A DNA stretch of 64,000 bases, taken from positions 1,674,001 through 1,738,000 of the forward strand of contig CBDATO010000001.1 of the NCBI GenBank assembly GCA_965199805.1. The letters run 5' to 3'. Positions 24,173 to 34,030 of this stretch are shown piece by piece. The notes beneath the pieces were generated by a model that saw only the letters and a program-made list of their open reading frames with translations, was not told the DNA's origin and searched no databases. Numbering within the stretch: position 1 is the first letter of the stretch; every line of letters begins with the position of its first letter. Position numbers and translations under genes: made by a program. This stretch comes from DATAZK01 sp965199805. GTDB taxonomy: Bacteria; Actinomycetota; Actinomycetes; Frankiales; Frankiaceae.

Positions 24173-25576
24173 TCAGGAGGTGGAGGACTGGTAGCTCTGC
24201 ACCTTGGTGACGTTCTTCTCGTCGCAGTTGTACGGACCCGTGTTGGGGTTCGTGACCTTCTCGTCGTACTGCCAGCCGGTGGCCGTCAGCTTGATGAGCA
24301 GCCAGCACTTGTTGATCTGCGGGTCGGTCGTGCTCAGGGAGACGGGGGCGGCGAGGCCTCCGGCGTCCCAGGACGTCTCCGCCGCGGCCTTCTGCAGCAC
24401 GCAGTCACGCGTGAGGTTGGAGCCGCAGGCCGTGGCCTCCTTGGCGAAGAGCGTCCAGGCGCTCATCGACAGGGCGGTGAAGTCCGTGAAGCGCGGCTTG
24501 TCGATCGCTGCGTTCAGGATGTCCTTGACCTGCTTGATCACCGGGTACTTCGTCTCGTCCATCTCGAACGCGAGGTGACCCATGCCGACGTAGGTGTCGG
24601 GGAAGGTGCCGGCCGCCTTGGCCGCCTGCACCGCGTTGTCGAGGTAGTACTGCACGCTGTACAGACCGAACGCGGGGTTCCACCCGACGTTCTTCATCGC
24701 CTGGAAGAGCACCGAGAAGTCCTGACCGACGATCTGGTCGTAGCCGACCGTCCCGGCGCCCTTCATCTCTTCCATGTACGGCCGGTAGTTGTCGACCGCG
24801 GCCGGCTGCTGCTGCAGCACGGTGACCTTGTTGCCGGTGTCCTTCAGCGACTGCTGGATGCGCAGCCCCTGCGGGATCAGCGAGGCGATGGTGCTGGAGC
24901 CGATGCCGACGCCGCCGGTCTTGGCGGCCGGGTAGGCGTCGATGAGCAGGCGCAGCGGCCCGTACGGGTACTGCTCCGGGTTCGAGGGCTGCACGCTGAC
25001 CTGGTACTTCGACTTCGCCGTGGACGGGCCGACGGTGTAGGCGAAGAGGTCGCCCTGCTGGCAGGCCTCACGCGGCTTGACGCCGGCGTCGTCGAAGGCG
25101 TTGCCGTTTCCGACGAGCATGAAGTCCTTCTGGCAGGCGTTGGTGAAGGCCTGTCCGACGTTGAAGAGCTTCGCGTCCCACTTGTCGAGCACGAGCTTGC
25201 GGCCGTTGATGCCGCCGGCCGCGTTGCACCACTTGACGAAGGCGTCGCCGGTGTCGAAGAACTCCTGCTCGAGGCCCGGCACGGCGGCCGCACCCGGGTC
25301 GCCGGTGGTGCCGAGGCGGATCTCGCTGTCGGTGATGCCCTTGGCGGTCGCGCCCTTGGCGTCGCCGGGGCCGCAGATGCCCTTCAGCGTGCCGAAGTCG
25401 CCGGCCGTGGTGGTGGTCGCCGAGGAGGCGGCGGCGGTGGGTGCCGTGCCGCCACCGGTGCTGCCGCCGGTCGGGGTGTCGTTGGCCGAACGGCCACATG
25501 CAGCGGTGAAGCCCAGGGTGGCGACGGCGAGCGCCACCACGGCCTTGCTGGTCACGGCGGTGCGCCGAGATCGCAT
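24173..25576 (-). CDS. branched-chain-amino-acid-type ABC substrate-binding lipoprotein
   Basis: Extracytoplasmic binding protein of the Leu/Ile/Val (type I periplasmic binding) family, 467 residues. The signal peptide ends in a lipobox (GFTAACG, Cys27), so it is probably lipid-anchored. A low-complexity Thr/Ser/Gly linker follows. The mature domain starts around GITDSEIRLGTTGD with GLEQEFFDTGDAFVKWCNAAGG. At least seven cysteines occur in the mature part, unusual for this family. ATG 25576 has GGAG seven bases upstream; the longer open frame upstream is not used. No permease or ATPase gene is nearby, so it is an orphan. Ligand unknown. Confidence 0.85.
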   Translation of the reverse strand: MRSRRTAVTSKAVVALAVATLGFTAACGRSANDTPTGGSTGGGTAPTAAASSATTTTAGDFGTLKGICGPGDAKGATAKGITDSEIRLGTTGDPGAAAVPGLEQEFFDTGDAFVKWCNAAGGINGRKLVLDKWDAKLFNVGQAFTNACQKDFMLVGNGNAFDDAGVKPREACQQGDLFAYTVGPSTAKSKYQVSVQPSNPEQYPYGPLRLLIDAYPAAKTGGVGIGSSTIASLIPQGLRIQQSLKDTGNKVTVLQQQPAAVDNYRPYMEEMKGAGTVGYDQIVGQDFSVLFQAMKNVGWNPAFGLYSVQYYLDNAVQAAKAAGTFPDTYVGMGHLAFEMDETKYPVIKQVKDILNAAIDKPRFTDFTALSMSAWTLFAKEATACGSNLTRDCVLQKAAAETSWDAGGLAAPVSLSTTDPQINKCWLLIKLTATGWQYDEKVTNPNTGPYNCDEKNVTKVQSYQSSTS

Positions 25577-25672
25577 TAACTCTCCAGAATTTCGCAGAAG
25601 ATCATCGCGGCCGGGCGGGGCCCGACCTGTGCCCAGACGGGCGTCCGGTCCTGTCACGGAACCAAGGGCGTG

Positions 25673-25681
25673 AATGTAGCA
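25673..25681 (-). promoter_or_regulatory. extended -10 promoter for the orphan binding lipoprotein
   Basis: On the minus strand TGC-TACATT matches an extended -10 (TGN-TANNNT) about 95 nt upstream of ATG 25576. No clear -35 was found, which extended -10 promoters can lack. Confidence 0.35.
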
Positions 25682-25944
25682 GCCGTCACATGGCCGTCGT
25701 TGCCGGAACACGGCGCTGACGTGCGCCGTTGAGGCGCCTACGTTGCCGACGATGCCCCAGCGGCGATGTGCAGGGCCTGGTGTCCGAGGCCGTTCGTCCT
25801 GGACAAACCGGACGAGTGCGGACAATGCCGTTCGGCCGAGCAGGCGTTCCGCCGACAGACGTTAGGTCGCTCACACTCCGCGGGCCGTGCGGTTGGATCA
25901 TGCGTCGACGGGGCGCGCCGCACCTCGGCGCCGACGCACCCGGT

Positions 25945-25950
25945 TACGGT
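25945..25950 (+). promoter_or_regulatory. leaderless-type -10 box for the patatin gene
   Basis: TACGGT is followed by eight bases and then ATG 25959, with no Shine-Dalgarno between them. Confidence 0.4.
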
Positions 25951-25958
25951 CGACCACC

Positions 25959-26813
25959 ATGACAGCGCCCGGTCCGACCGCGTACGTCCTCGGCGGCGGC
26001 GGGCTCCTCGGCGCGGCCGAGGTGGGCATGCTGCAGGCGCTCTCAGAGGCCGGCGTCACCCCGGACCTCGTACTGGGATCGTCGGTCGGCGCCCTGAACG
26101 GGGCGCTGATCGCGGCCGATCCCGGGCCGGGCGCGGTACGCCGGCTCACCGGCCTCTGGGAGGCCCTCGGCACCGACGACGTCTTCGCCAGCTCCCTGCT
26201 CGGGCAGGTGCGCACGCTCGCCCGCTCCCGCACGCATCTGCACAGCAACGCCAAGCTGCGCTCGCTGATCGAGGCGCAGACGCCGGTGGGCCGCATCGAG
26301 GAGCTCGCCGTGCCGTTCCAGTGCGTCGCGGTCAGCATCGAGACGGCCCGCGCGCGCTGGTTCGACTCCGGCCCGCTCGCCGACGCGGTGCTCGCGTCCT
26401 GCGCCGTCCCCGGCCTGCTCCCCCCGGTGGCCGTCGACGGCGAGCACTACCTCGACGGCGGCCTCGTCGACTCGCTGCCGCTGGGCCGCGCGGTGCGGCT
26501 CGGAGCCCGGCGCATCTACGTGCTGCACGTCGGGCGCATCGAGCGTCCGCTCGCCGTGCCGCGCTGGCCGTGGGAGGTCGGGCTGGTGGCGTTCGAGGTG
26601 ACCCGGCGCCACCGCTTCGTCGAGGACCTCACCACCGTCCCGGACGGGGTCGAGGTGCACGTCCTGCCGGCCGGCGACGAGAGCACCCCGCTCGCGACGC
26701 TGCGCTACCGCGACAGCAGGAGTGTGGCGGCCCGCATCGAGCGCGCCCACCGGGCGGCTGCCGGCTACCTCGCCGAGCACCCGCCGGCCCCGAGACCCCC
26801 CGAGCCTTCGTGA
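25959..26813 (+). CDS. patatin-like phospholipase
   Basis: Cytosolic lipid acyl hydrolase of 284 residues with a Ser-Asp dyad. The oxyanion glycine run GGGGLLGAAEVGML is at the N-terminus. The nucleophile elbow is LGSSVGALNG and the Asp is in YLDGGLVDSLPLG (DGG). All patatin motifs are present, so the enzyme is probably active. ATG 25959 follows a likely leaderless promoter. The stop overlaps the GTG of the acyltransferase gene, suggesting a two-gene operon that removes and reattaches acyl chains on phospholipids. Confidence 0.9.
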   Translation: MTAPGPTAYVLGGGGLLGAAEVGMLQALSEAGVTPDLVLGSSVGALNGALIAADPGPGAVRRLTGLWEALGTDDVFASSLLGQVRTLARSRTHLHSNAKLRSLIEAQTPVGRIEELAVPFQCVAVSIETARARWFDSGPLADAVLASCAVPGLLPPVAVDGEHYLDGGLVDSLPLGRAVRLGARRIYVLHVGRIERPLAVPRWPWEVGLVAFEVTRRHRFVEDLTTVPDGVEVHVLPAGDESTPLATLRYRDSRSVAARIERAHRAAAGYLAEHPPAPRPPEPS

Positions 26814-27946
26814 CCGTCCCGGTGCCGCCGTGGCTGCTGCGCCGGCTCCTGCTCGCGCCGCTCATGCCCGTGCTGGCCGCCATCGCCCTCGCACTGTTTC
26901 CGGTGGTGGTGGTCCTTCAAGGGCTCGGCGCGGGCCGTACGTACGTGGCCGGTCTGGTGCGCCCACGACGGCAGCACCGCCCCATCCGTTGGCGGCTGCC
27001 CCGGGTCTGGGCGTTCGCGATCATCTACCTGACGGTCGAGACCTGCTGCCTGCTCAGTTGCCTGGCCCTGTGGCTCGCCTCGGGCTGCGGATGGCGGCTG
27101 CAGTCACCCCGCCAGCAGGCATGGCATCTCGCGCTGCTGCGCCGTGTGCTCGCGACCCTGGTGGCGGCGGCCGGCTTCGTGTTCCGCTTCCGGCTCACGG
27201 TGGAGGAGCCGGAGACCGCCGCCGGGCCCGACCGCATGGCCGCGCCGAAGCCGATCCTCGTCCTCGCGCGGCACGCCGGCCCGGGCGCCTCCTTCGTGCT
27301 GGTGCACCTGCTGCTGTCGCGCTACGGCCGCCGGGTGCGGGTCGTGATGAAGGAGCAGCTGCGGCTCGACCCGTCCTTCGACGTCCTGCTGACCCGGCTC
27401 GGCTGCTCGTTCATCGCCACCGGCCGCCGGAGGCACGAGGATCCCGTCGAGGTCATCGCCCGGGCCGCCGGAGCACTCACGGAGGGCGACGCGCTGCTGC
27501 TCTATCCCGAAGGCGGCGACTGGACGCCGACCCGCCAGCTGCTGGCCGTGAGACGGCTGCGTCGGCGGGGGCTGCTCCAGCAGGCCAGGCAGGCCGAGGG
27601 GATGCCGCACGTGCTCCCGCCGCGACCGGCCGGCACGCTCGCGGCACTGCGGGCTGCGCCCTACGCCGACGTCGTCGTCTTCAACCACACCGGCCAGGAC
27701 CAGCTGATCGACGCGCTGTCGATCTGGCACGCGCTGCCGCTGCGGCGCAGCCTGGACCTCATCTGGTGGCGCGAGCCGGTCGAGGGCATCCCGCAGTCCG
27801 ACGAGGACCGCATCTCGTGGCTGCTGACGCTGTGGCAGCGCATCGACGCGTGGATCGCCGAGCAGCACCGGATCGTGCCCGTACACGGCGAGAGGCCGGC
27901 CGGGCACCTGGCCCGGCCGGCCTTGTACGAGGGACGTGTGGAGTAG
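26810..27946 (+). CDS. PlsC-family lysophospholipid acyltransferase-like protein lacking the HX4D Asp
   Basis: Membrane protein of 378 residues, similar to actinobacterial 1-acylglycerol-3-phosphate acyltransferases. It has an N-terminal hydrophobic segment (PLMPVLAAIALALFPVVVV), a second around FAIIYLTVETCCLLSCLALW, and a third near LATLVAAAGFVF. Motif I reads RHAGPGASF: His155 is present, but the Asp expected five residues on is Ala160. Motif III, LLLYPEGGDWTPTR, is intact. The missing Asp, normally part of the catalytic pair, raises the question of activity. It starts at GTG 26810 inside the patatin stop. A perfect hairpin lies within its last 55 bases. Confidence 0.82.
   Translation: MTVPVPPWLLRRLLLAPLMPVLAAIALALFPVVVVLQGLGAGRTYVAGLVRPRRQHRPIRWRLPRVWAFAIIYLTVETCCLLSCLALWLASGCGWRLQSPRQQAWHLALLRRVLATLVAAAGFVFRFRLTVEEPETAAGPDRMAAPKPILVLARHAGPGASFVLVHLLLSRYGRRVRVVMKEQLRLDPSFDVLLTRLGCSFIATGRRRHEDPVEVIARAAGALTEGDALLLYPEGGDWTPTRQLLAVRRLRRRGLLQQARQAEGMPHVLPPRPAGTLAALRAAPYADVVVFNHTGQDQLIDALSIWHALPLRRSLDLIWWREPVEGIPQSDEDRISWLLTLWQRIDAWIAEQHRIVPVHGERPAGHLARPALYEGRVE
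27893..27923. terminator. hairpin inside the 3' end of the acyltransferase gene
   Basis: Perfect 13-bp stem (27893-27905 with 27911-27923) and 5-nt loop, located before the stop codon at 27944-27946. It is placed to terminate both the acyltransferase operon and the convergent small gene, but on the plus strand it would act within coding sequence. Confidence 0.5.
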
Positions 27947-27950
27947 GCCC

Positions 27951-28148
27951 TCAGGACGCGAGGGCGTCCTCGGACTGCCCGTCGGCCTCGGTCAGGTCGA
28001 CGACCTCCGACGAGGCCTGCTCGCGCACCGATCGCTTGTGGGCGAGCAGCTTGGCGTCGCCCTGCCGGATGACGTTGCGCACGTGATCGGCCTCCTGGGG
28101 AGGCAGACCGGCGAAGAGGATCTTCTCGAGATCATTGCGGTGTTCCAT
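27951..28148 (-). CDS. small hypothetical protein, 65 aa
   Basis: Short acidic helical protein with no recognised family: EHRNDLEKILFAGLPPQEAD, then VRNVIRQGDAKLLAHKRSV and a Glu/Asp-rich end. ATG 28148 has a GCGAGG nine bases upstream. It reads toward the acyltransferase gene and ends four bases from its stop. Coding bias and a credible ribosome site support it; a separate promoter is needed because the pyrophosphatase stop is 122 bp upstream. Confidence 0.6.
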   Translation of the reverse strand: MEHRNDLEKILFAGLPPQEADHVRNVIRQGDAKLLAHKRSVREQASSEVVDLTEADGQSEDALAS

Positions 28149-28270
28149 GAAAGCCTCGCCTGAAGAAGACGAGGTGAGCCCATGAAAGAGCCCACCCCTC
28201 AAGGGATTGGCTTTTCTCTGAGCCAAGGTCAACTCTAGGGGGCCCTCCGGAACAGCGCCACTTCGCCTGA

Positions 28271-28795
28271 TCAGCCCTGGATGGCCGCCTCGTCCGCGGC
28301 GAGCCGCTCGGCCTCGTGCTCGGCGAGCCGCTTGCGGGAGGCGATGATCTCGGCCTCGGCCTCCTTGCGGCCGACCCAGCTCGCACCCTCGACGGACTTG
28401 CCGGGCTCGAGGTCCTTGTAGGTCTCGAAGAAGTGCTGGATCTCGAGCCGCTCGAACTCCGGCACGTGACGCAGGTCGCGCAGGTGCTCGCGGCGGATGT
28501 CGGCGACGGGGATGCAGAGCACCTTCTCGTCGGGACCCTTCTCGTCGCTCATCTGGAACATGCCGATGGTCCGGCAGCGGATCAGGCAGCCCGGGAAGGT
28601 CGCCTCGTCCAGCAGCACCAGCGCGTCGAGCGGGTCGCCGTCGCCGCCGAGGGTGCCTTCGATGAAGCCGTAGTCGGAGGGGTAGCGCGTCGCCGTGAAC
28701 AGCATCCGGTCGAGCCGGATCCGCCCGGTGTCGTGGTCCATCTCGTACTTGTTGCGCGTGCCTCGCGGGATCTCGATGAAGACATCGAATTCCAT
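28271..28795 (-). CDS. ppa: inorganic pyrophosphatase (soluble, family I)
   Basis: Hydrolyses pyrophosphate in the cytosol. It is 174 residues and shows the family I motifs: EIPRGTRNKYE, the YPSDYGFIEGT block, and the metal-binding signature DGDPLDALV. The C-terminal extension (KEAEAEIIASRKRLAEHEAERL) is Glu/Lys-rich and helical, typical of actinobacterial enzymes. ATG 28795 has GGGAGG seven bases upstream; further upstream frame is not used. With hppA the genome has two routes for pyrophosphate removal. Confidence 0.96.
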   Translation of the reverse strand: MEFDVFIEIPRGTRNKYEMDHDTGRIRLDRMLFTATRYPSDYGFIEGTLGGDGDPLDALVLLDEATFPGCLIRCRTIGMFQMSDEKGPDEKVLCIPVADIRREHLRDLRHVPEFERLEIQHFFETYKDLEPGKSVEGASWVGRKEAEAEIIASRKRLAEHEAERLAADEAAIQG

Positions 28796-29038
28796 GGGTG
28801 CCTCCCGTTTCAGCACGTCGACGGCGAAGAGCTCGCCGACGCCTGCATGAGCATGATCGATGACAAGTGTGTATCGGCCGGCCCCCTCGCGGGTGCATGC
28901 CACCCGGGCAGCGGGCCCGGTGTGGCTCCAGTCTCGCGTACGCGGGCGGCGAACCCGTCGGCACACCCGCCGTTGTCGGCGCCGTCACGACCCCGGCGGC
29001 CCGGCCGACGGCCCTCGAGGCGGGCGCAGGGCCGCGCG

Positions 29039-29044
29039 TACGCT
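29039..29044 (+). promoter_or_regulatory. leaderless-type -10 box for the DUF2342 gene
   Basis: TACGCT is followed by exactly six bases and then ATG 29051; no Shine-Dalgarno is present. Confidence 0.5.
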
Positions 29045-29050
29045 CGGCTG

Positions 29051-30124
29051 ATGAGCAGCGGCGAGCTGGTCGACTGGGACCTCGCGGGCCGCACCGGGCG
29101 CCGGTTGTGCCGTCCTGGCCCCGCCCTCAGCCGGGCCGAGGCGGGTGCCGTGGTCTCCGAGCTGCGGGCGCTGGCCGACGAGGCCGAGGGCCACGTCGTC
29201 GAGTACACGAAGCTGATCCCGGCCGGTGGCGCCCCGCCCGTCGCGGTGGTCGACCGCCCGGGCTGGCTGGACGCCAACGTCTCCGGCCTGCGGACCATGT
29301 CCGATCCGCTGCTGCAGGCCGTCGTCGCGAAGGTGGGCGACGAGAAGCCGCCGTCCGCCGCCGCACGCAAGGTGTCGGGCGTCCAGGTCGGCAGCCTGCT
29401 CGCCTACCTGTCGGGCAAGGTGCTCGGCCAGTACGAGATCTTCGGGGCCGGCGCCGGCCGCGACGACATCCCGGCGAGCGGGCGGCTGCTGCTGGTGGCG
29501 CCCAACATCGCCGACGTGGAGCGCCGCCTCGACGTGCCGCACCGCGACTTCCGGCTGTGGGTCTGCCTGCACGAGCAGACCCACCGCGTCCAGTTCACCG
29601 CCGTGCCGTGGCTGCGCGCGCACCTCGAGTCCGAGCTCGGCGCGTTCGCGCAGGTCACCGACCTCGACCCCAACGCCATGTCGGCACGCCTCAAGGCCGC
29701 TGTCGGCGCCGCCCGGCGGCGCGAGAAGGCGAGCCTCGTCGAGCTGCTGCAGACCCCGGAGCAGCGCGTGGTGCTCGACCGGCTGCAGGCGATCATGACC
29801 CTGCTCGAAGGCCACGCCGACCAGGTCATGGACGCCGTCGGCCCGTCGGTGGTGCCGAGCGTGCGCACCATCCGCGAGCGCTTCGAGCGCCGCCGCGACG
29901 GCATGTCGCCGATCGACCGGATGATCCGCCGGCTGCTCGGGCTCGACCTGAAGCTCCAGCAGTACCGGCAGGGCGGCGCCTTCGTCCGCGCCGTCGTCGA
30001 CCAGGTCGGCGTCTCCGGCTTCAACACGGTGTGGGAGTCGCCGCAGACGCTGCCCACGCGTGCCGAGCTCACGGCGCCGCACTCGTGGCTCACGCGGGTC
30101 CTCGGGCTCAGCCCGGCCGCCTGA
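29051..30124 (+). CDS. DUF2342 zinc-dependent metalloprotease-like protein
   Basis: 357-residue protein of the actinobacterial DUF2342 family, sometimes named coenzyme F420 biosynthesis-associated. It carries an HExxH zinc motif in CLHEQTHRVQF and a downstream EGHADQVMDAVG that could give the third ligand. FIQT-like helices surround it, and the C-terminus (KLQQYRQGGAFVRAVVDQVG) is the most conserved part. ATG 29051 has a leaderless-type promoter directly upstream. The order ppa, DUF2342, tilS, hpt matches Mycobacterium except that dacB is absent between ppa and this gene. Confidence 0.88.
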   Translation: MSSGELVDWDLAGRTGRRLCRPGPALSRAEAGAVVSELRALADEAEGHVVEYTKLIPAGGAPPVAVVDRPGWLDANVSGLRTMSDPLLQAVVAKVGDEKPPSAAARKVSGVQVGSLLAYLSGKVLGQYEIFGAGAGRDDIPASGRLLLVAPNIADVERRLDVPHRDFRLWVCLHEQTHRVQFTAVPWLRAHLESELGAFAQVTDLDPNAMSARLKAAVGAARRREKASLVELLQTPEQRVVLDRLQAIMTLLEGHADQVMDAVGPSVVPSVRTIRERFERRRDGMSPIDRMIRRLLGLDLKLQQYRQGGAFVRAVVDQVGVSGFNTVWESPQTLPTRAELTAPHSWLTRVLGLSPAA

Positions 30125-30128
30125 GCAG

Positions 30129-31097
30129 ATGGGTGGCCCGCCGGCGGCCGTGAGCGCGGTGCGCGGGGCCGTACGCACCGCGCTGCAGGAACTGGCCCCG
30201 GGCACCCGGGTGCTGGTCGCCGGCTCCGGCGGCCCCGACTCGACGGCGCTCGCGGCCGCCACCGCCTTCGTCGCTCCCCGGCTGGGGCTGGCCGCCGGCT
30301 TCGCGTGCGTCGACCACGGGTGGGCGGCCGACTCCTCCGCAAGCGCCGCGCAGGCGGTGGCCACCGCCGATCAGCTCGGCCTCACCCCGGCGGTCGTGCT
30401 GCGGGCGGAGCCGACCCGTACCGAAGGCGCCGCCCGCGAGGTCCGCCGCCGGCTGCTCGCCGCGGAGGCCGCTCGGCAGGGGGCGCCCGTCGTCCTGCTG
30501 GCGCACAGCCTCGACGACCAGGCCGAGACCGTGCTGCTCGGGCTCGGCCGGGGCAGCGGGGCCCGGTCGCTCGCCGGGATGGCGGCGCGTACGGACCCGT
30601 GGTGGCGCCCGCTGCTCGGCCTGCGCCGCGAGGTGCTGCGCACCAGCTGCACCGACCTCGGCCTGACCGTCCGGGACGACCCGTCGAACACCGATCCGCG
30701 CCACGCCCGCTCCCGCGTACGCCATGAAGCCCTGCCCACGCTGGACCGGGTGCTCGGGCCCGGGATCGCGGAGGCGCTCGCCCGCACCGCCAATCTGTTA
30801 CGCGCTGACGCCGACACGCTGGACGCCCTCGCCGCCGACGCCGGGTGCGGTCTCGAGGTGGACACCCTCGCGGCGCTGCTGCCCGCCGTGCGCAGCCGGG
30901 TGCTGCGCTCCGCCGCCCTCGCGGCCGGCTGCCCGGCCACCGATCTGTCCGCAGGTCACGTCGCCGCACTGGACGCGCTCGTCACCGGCTGGCACGGTCA
31001 GGGACCGCTGCACCTGCCCGGGCCTGTCACCGCCCGCCGCCGGGGTGGAAGGATCGAACTCGAACGTGCCGTGCGTCCCGAGCCGCCAGTCGAATAG
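30129..31097 (+). CDS. tilS: tRNA(Ile)-lysidine synthetase
   Basis: Modifies C34 of tRNA-Ile(CAU) to lysidine so it reads AUA. The 322-residue protein has the PP-loop AGSGGPDSTALAAA near the N-terminus and the VLLAHSLDDQAETVLLGL region. The later RVRHEALPTLDRVLGPG block is typical of the short actinobacterial form, which lacks the long C-terminal domain of E. coli TilS. ATG 30129 is four bases after the upstream stop; GTG 30150 is an alternative. It precedes hpt, as in many bacteria. Confidence 0.92.
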   Translation: MGGPPAAVSAVRGAVRTALQELAPGTRVLVAGSGGPDSTALAAATAFVAPRLGLAAGFACVDHGWAADSSASAAQAVATADQLGLTPAVVLRAEPTRTEGAAREVRRRLLAAEAARQGAPVVLLAHSLDDQAETVLLGLGRGSGARSLAGMAARTDPWWRPLLGLRREVLRTSCTDLGLTVRDDPSNTDPRHARSRVRHEALPTLDRVLGPGIAEALARTANLLRADADTLDALAADAGCGLEVDTLAALLPAVRSRVLRSAALAAGCPATDLSAGHVAALDALVTGWHGQGPLHLPGPVTARRRGGRIELERAVRPEPPVE

Positions 31098-31100
31098 AGG

Positions 31101-31130
31101 CCTCCGAGCTGATGACCTCCGAGCTGATAA
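31101..31130 (+). repeat. 15-bp imperfect tandem duplication at the hpt start
   Basis: CCTCCGAGCTGATGA (31101-31115) and CCTCCGAGCTGATAA (31116-31130) are adjacent copies with one mismatch. The first copy contains the hpt ATG; in the second this position reads ATA. Because 15 is a multiple of three, the frame is kept and the protein gains five residues. Confidence 0.85.
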
Positions 31131-31699
31131 CTCCGTCGTCGAGCGAGCCCACGCACCCCGACGTCGCGTCGGTGCTGATCACCGAGGAGCAGATCGCGGA
31201 GAAGGTCGCCGAGATGGCGGCGGCGATCGACCGTGACTACGCCGGCCTGAGCGTGCTGCTCGTCGGCGTGCTGAAGGGCGCCACGATGGTGATGGCCGAC
31301 CTCTCCCGGGCCCTCACCGTCGACGCGACCCTCGAGTTCATGGCCGTGAGCTCGTACGGCACGTCGACCAACTCCTCGGGCGTGGTGCGCATCCTCAAGG
31401 ACCTGGACCGCTCCATCGAGGGCGCGCACGTGCTCGTCGTCGAGGACATCATCGACTCCGGGCTGACCCTGTCCTGGCTGCTGCGCAACCTCAAGAGCCG
31501 CCACCCGGCATCGGTGCAGGTCGTGACCCTGCTGCGCAAGCCCGACGCCCTCAAGGTCGCGGTCGACGTGCGCTATGTCGGCTTCGACATCCCGAGCGCC
31601 TTCGTCGTCGGCTACGGCCTGGACTACGCCGAGCGCTACCGCACGTTGCCGTACGTGGGCACGCTGACCGAGGAAGCGATCGCCCGCGGCGCGAGCTGA
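31112..31699 (+). CDS. hpt: hypoxanthine phosphoribosyltransferase
   Basis: Purine salvage enzyme of 195 residues that converts hypoxanthine or guanine plus PRPP to IMP or GMP. The PRPP-binding loop is VLVVEDIIDSGLTLSWLL; the flexible loop SSYGTST and the base-binding KVAVDVRYVGFDIPSAFVVGYGLDYAERYR are intact. ATG 31112 lies in a 15-bp tandem duplication that adds an N-terminal MTSELITP-type segment. No strong Shine-Dalgarno is seen; coupling to tilS, 14 bp upstream, is plausible. Confidence 0.95.
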   Translation: MTSELITPSSSEPTHPDVASVLITEEQIAEKVAEMAAAIDRDYAGLSVLLVGVLKGATMVMADLSRALTVDATLEFMAVSSYGTSTNSSGVVRILKDLDRSIEGAHVLVVEDIIDSGLTLSWLLRNLKSRHPASVQVVTLLRKPDALKVAVDVRYVGFDIPSAFVVGYGLDYAERYRTLPYVGTLTEEAIARGAS

Positions 31700-31842
31700 C
31701 GCCGCGCTCACCTGCACCCCGTCGGAACACAGCTCCGACCTGGATCGTTCGACCCCATGTCAGGCACTGCGGTGAATCCCGCGTCGGCGTTACGCTGAGT
31801 CGCACGCCGAAAGCACCAGCCCTGGCGGGCAATCGAGAGGTC

Positions 31843-31879
31843 AGGAGGAAGGGCGCCTCGCCCGGGCGCCCTAACGGGA

Positions 31880-31882
<3 letters not shown>
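31843..31882 (+). promoter_or_regulatory. Shine-Dalgarno separated from the ftsH TTG start by a hairpin
   Basis: AGGAGG (31843-31848) lies 31 bases before TTG 31880. Between them an 8-bp perfect hairpin (AGGGCGCC 31850-31857 with GGCGCCCT 31865-31872, 7-nt loop) can fold. Folding would reduce the effective spacing to about eight bases. No in-frame ATG or GTG occurs between the site and TTG 31880. Confidence 0.5.
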
Positions 31883-33907
<2,025 letters not shown>

Positions 33908-33926
33908 CCGATCCCCGGCGTTCCAC

Positions 33927-33966
33927 CGACAGCCGCCCCGACGCTCCGGCGTCCGGGCGGCTGTCG
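33927..33966 (+). terminator. hairpin terminator after ftsH
   Basis: A 12-bp perfect outer stem (33927-33938 with 33955-33966) continues after one mismatch into an inner 5-bp stem (GACGC/GCGTC) with a TCCG loop. It lies between ftsH and folE. Confidence 0.75.
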
Positions 33967-34030
33967 TACGTCTGACAGCATCAAGGCCGCCACCGCACAT
34001 CCTCGGCCGTGCGCCGAGAAGGAGGAAATC

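Larger units (their letters stand above)
25577..25958. other. 382-bp divergent intergenic region
   Basis: No gene is supported here. It separates the divergently transcribed binding-protein and patatin genes. It contains a candidate extended -10 for the former, a leaderless-type -10 for the latter, and a less GC-rich stretch around 25670-25900. Open frames in it have no coding bias. Confidence 0.6.

Noticed and set aside
28866..29050. Short frames in the stretch between ppa and the DUF2342 gene
   Set aside because: They have no codon bias or ribosome sites and contain no recognisable domain.
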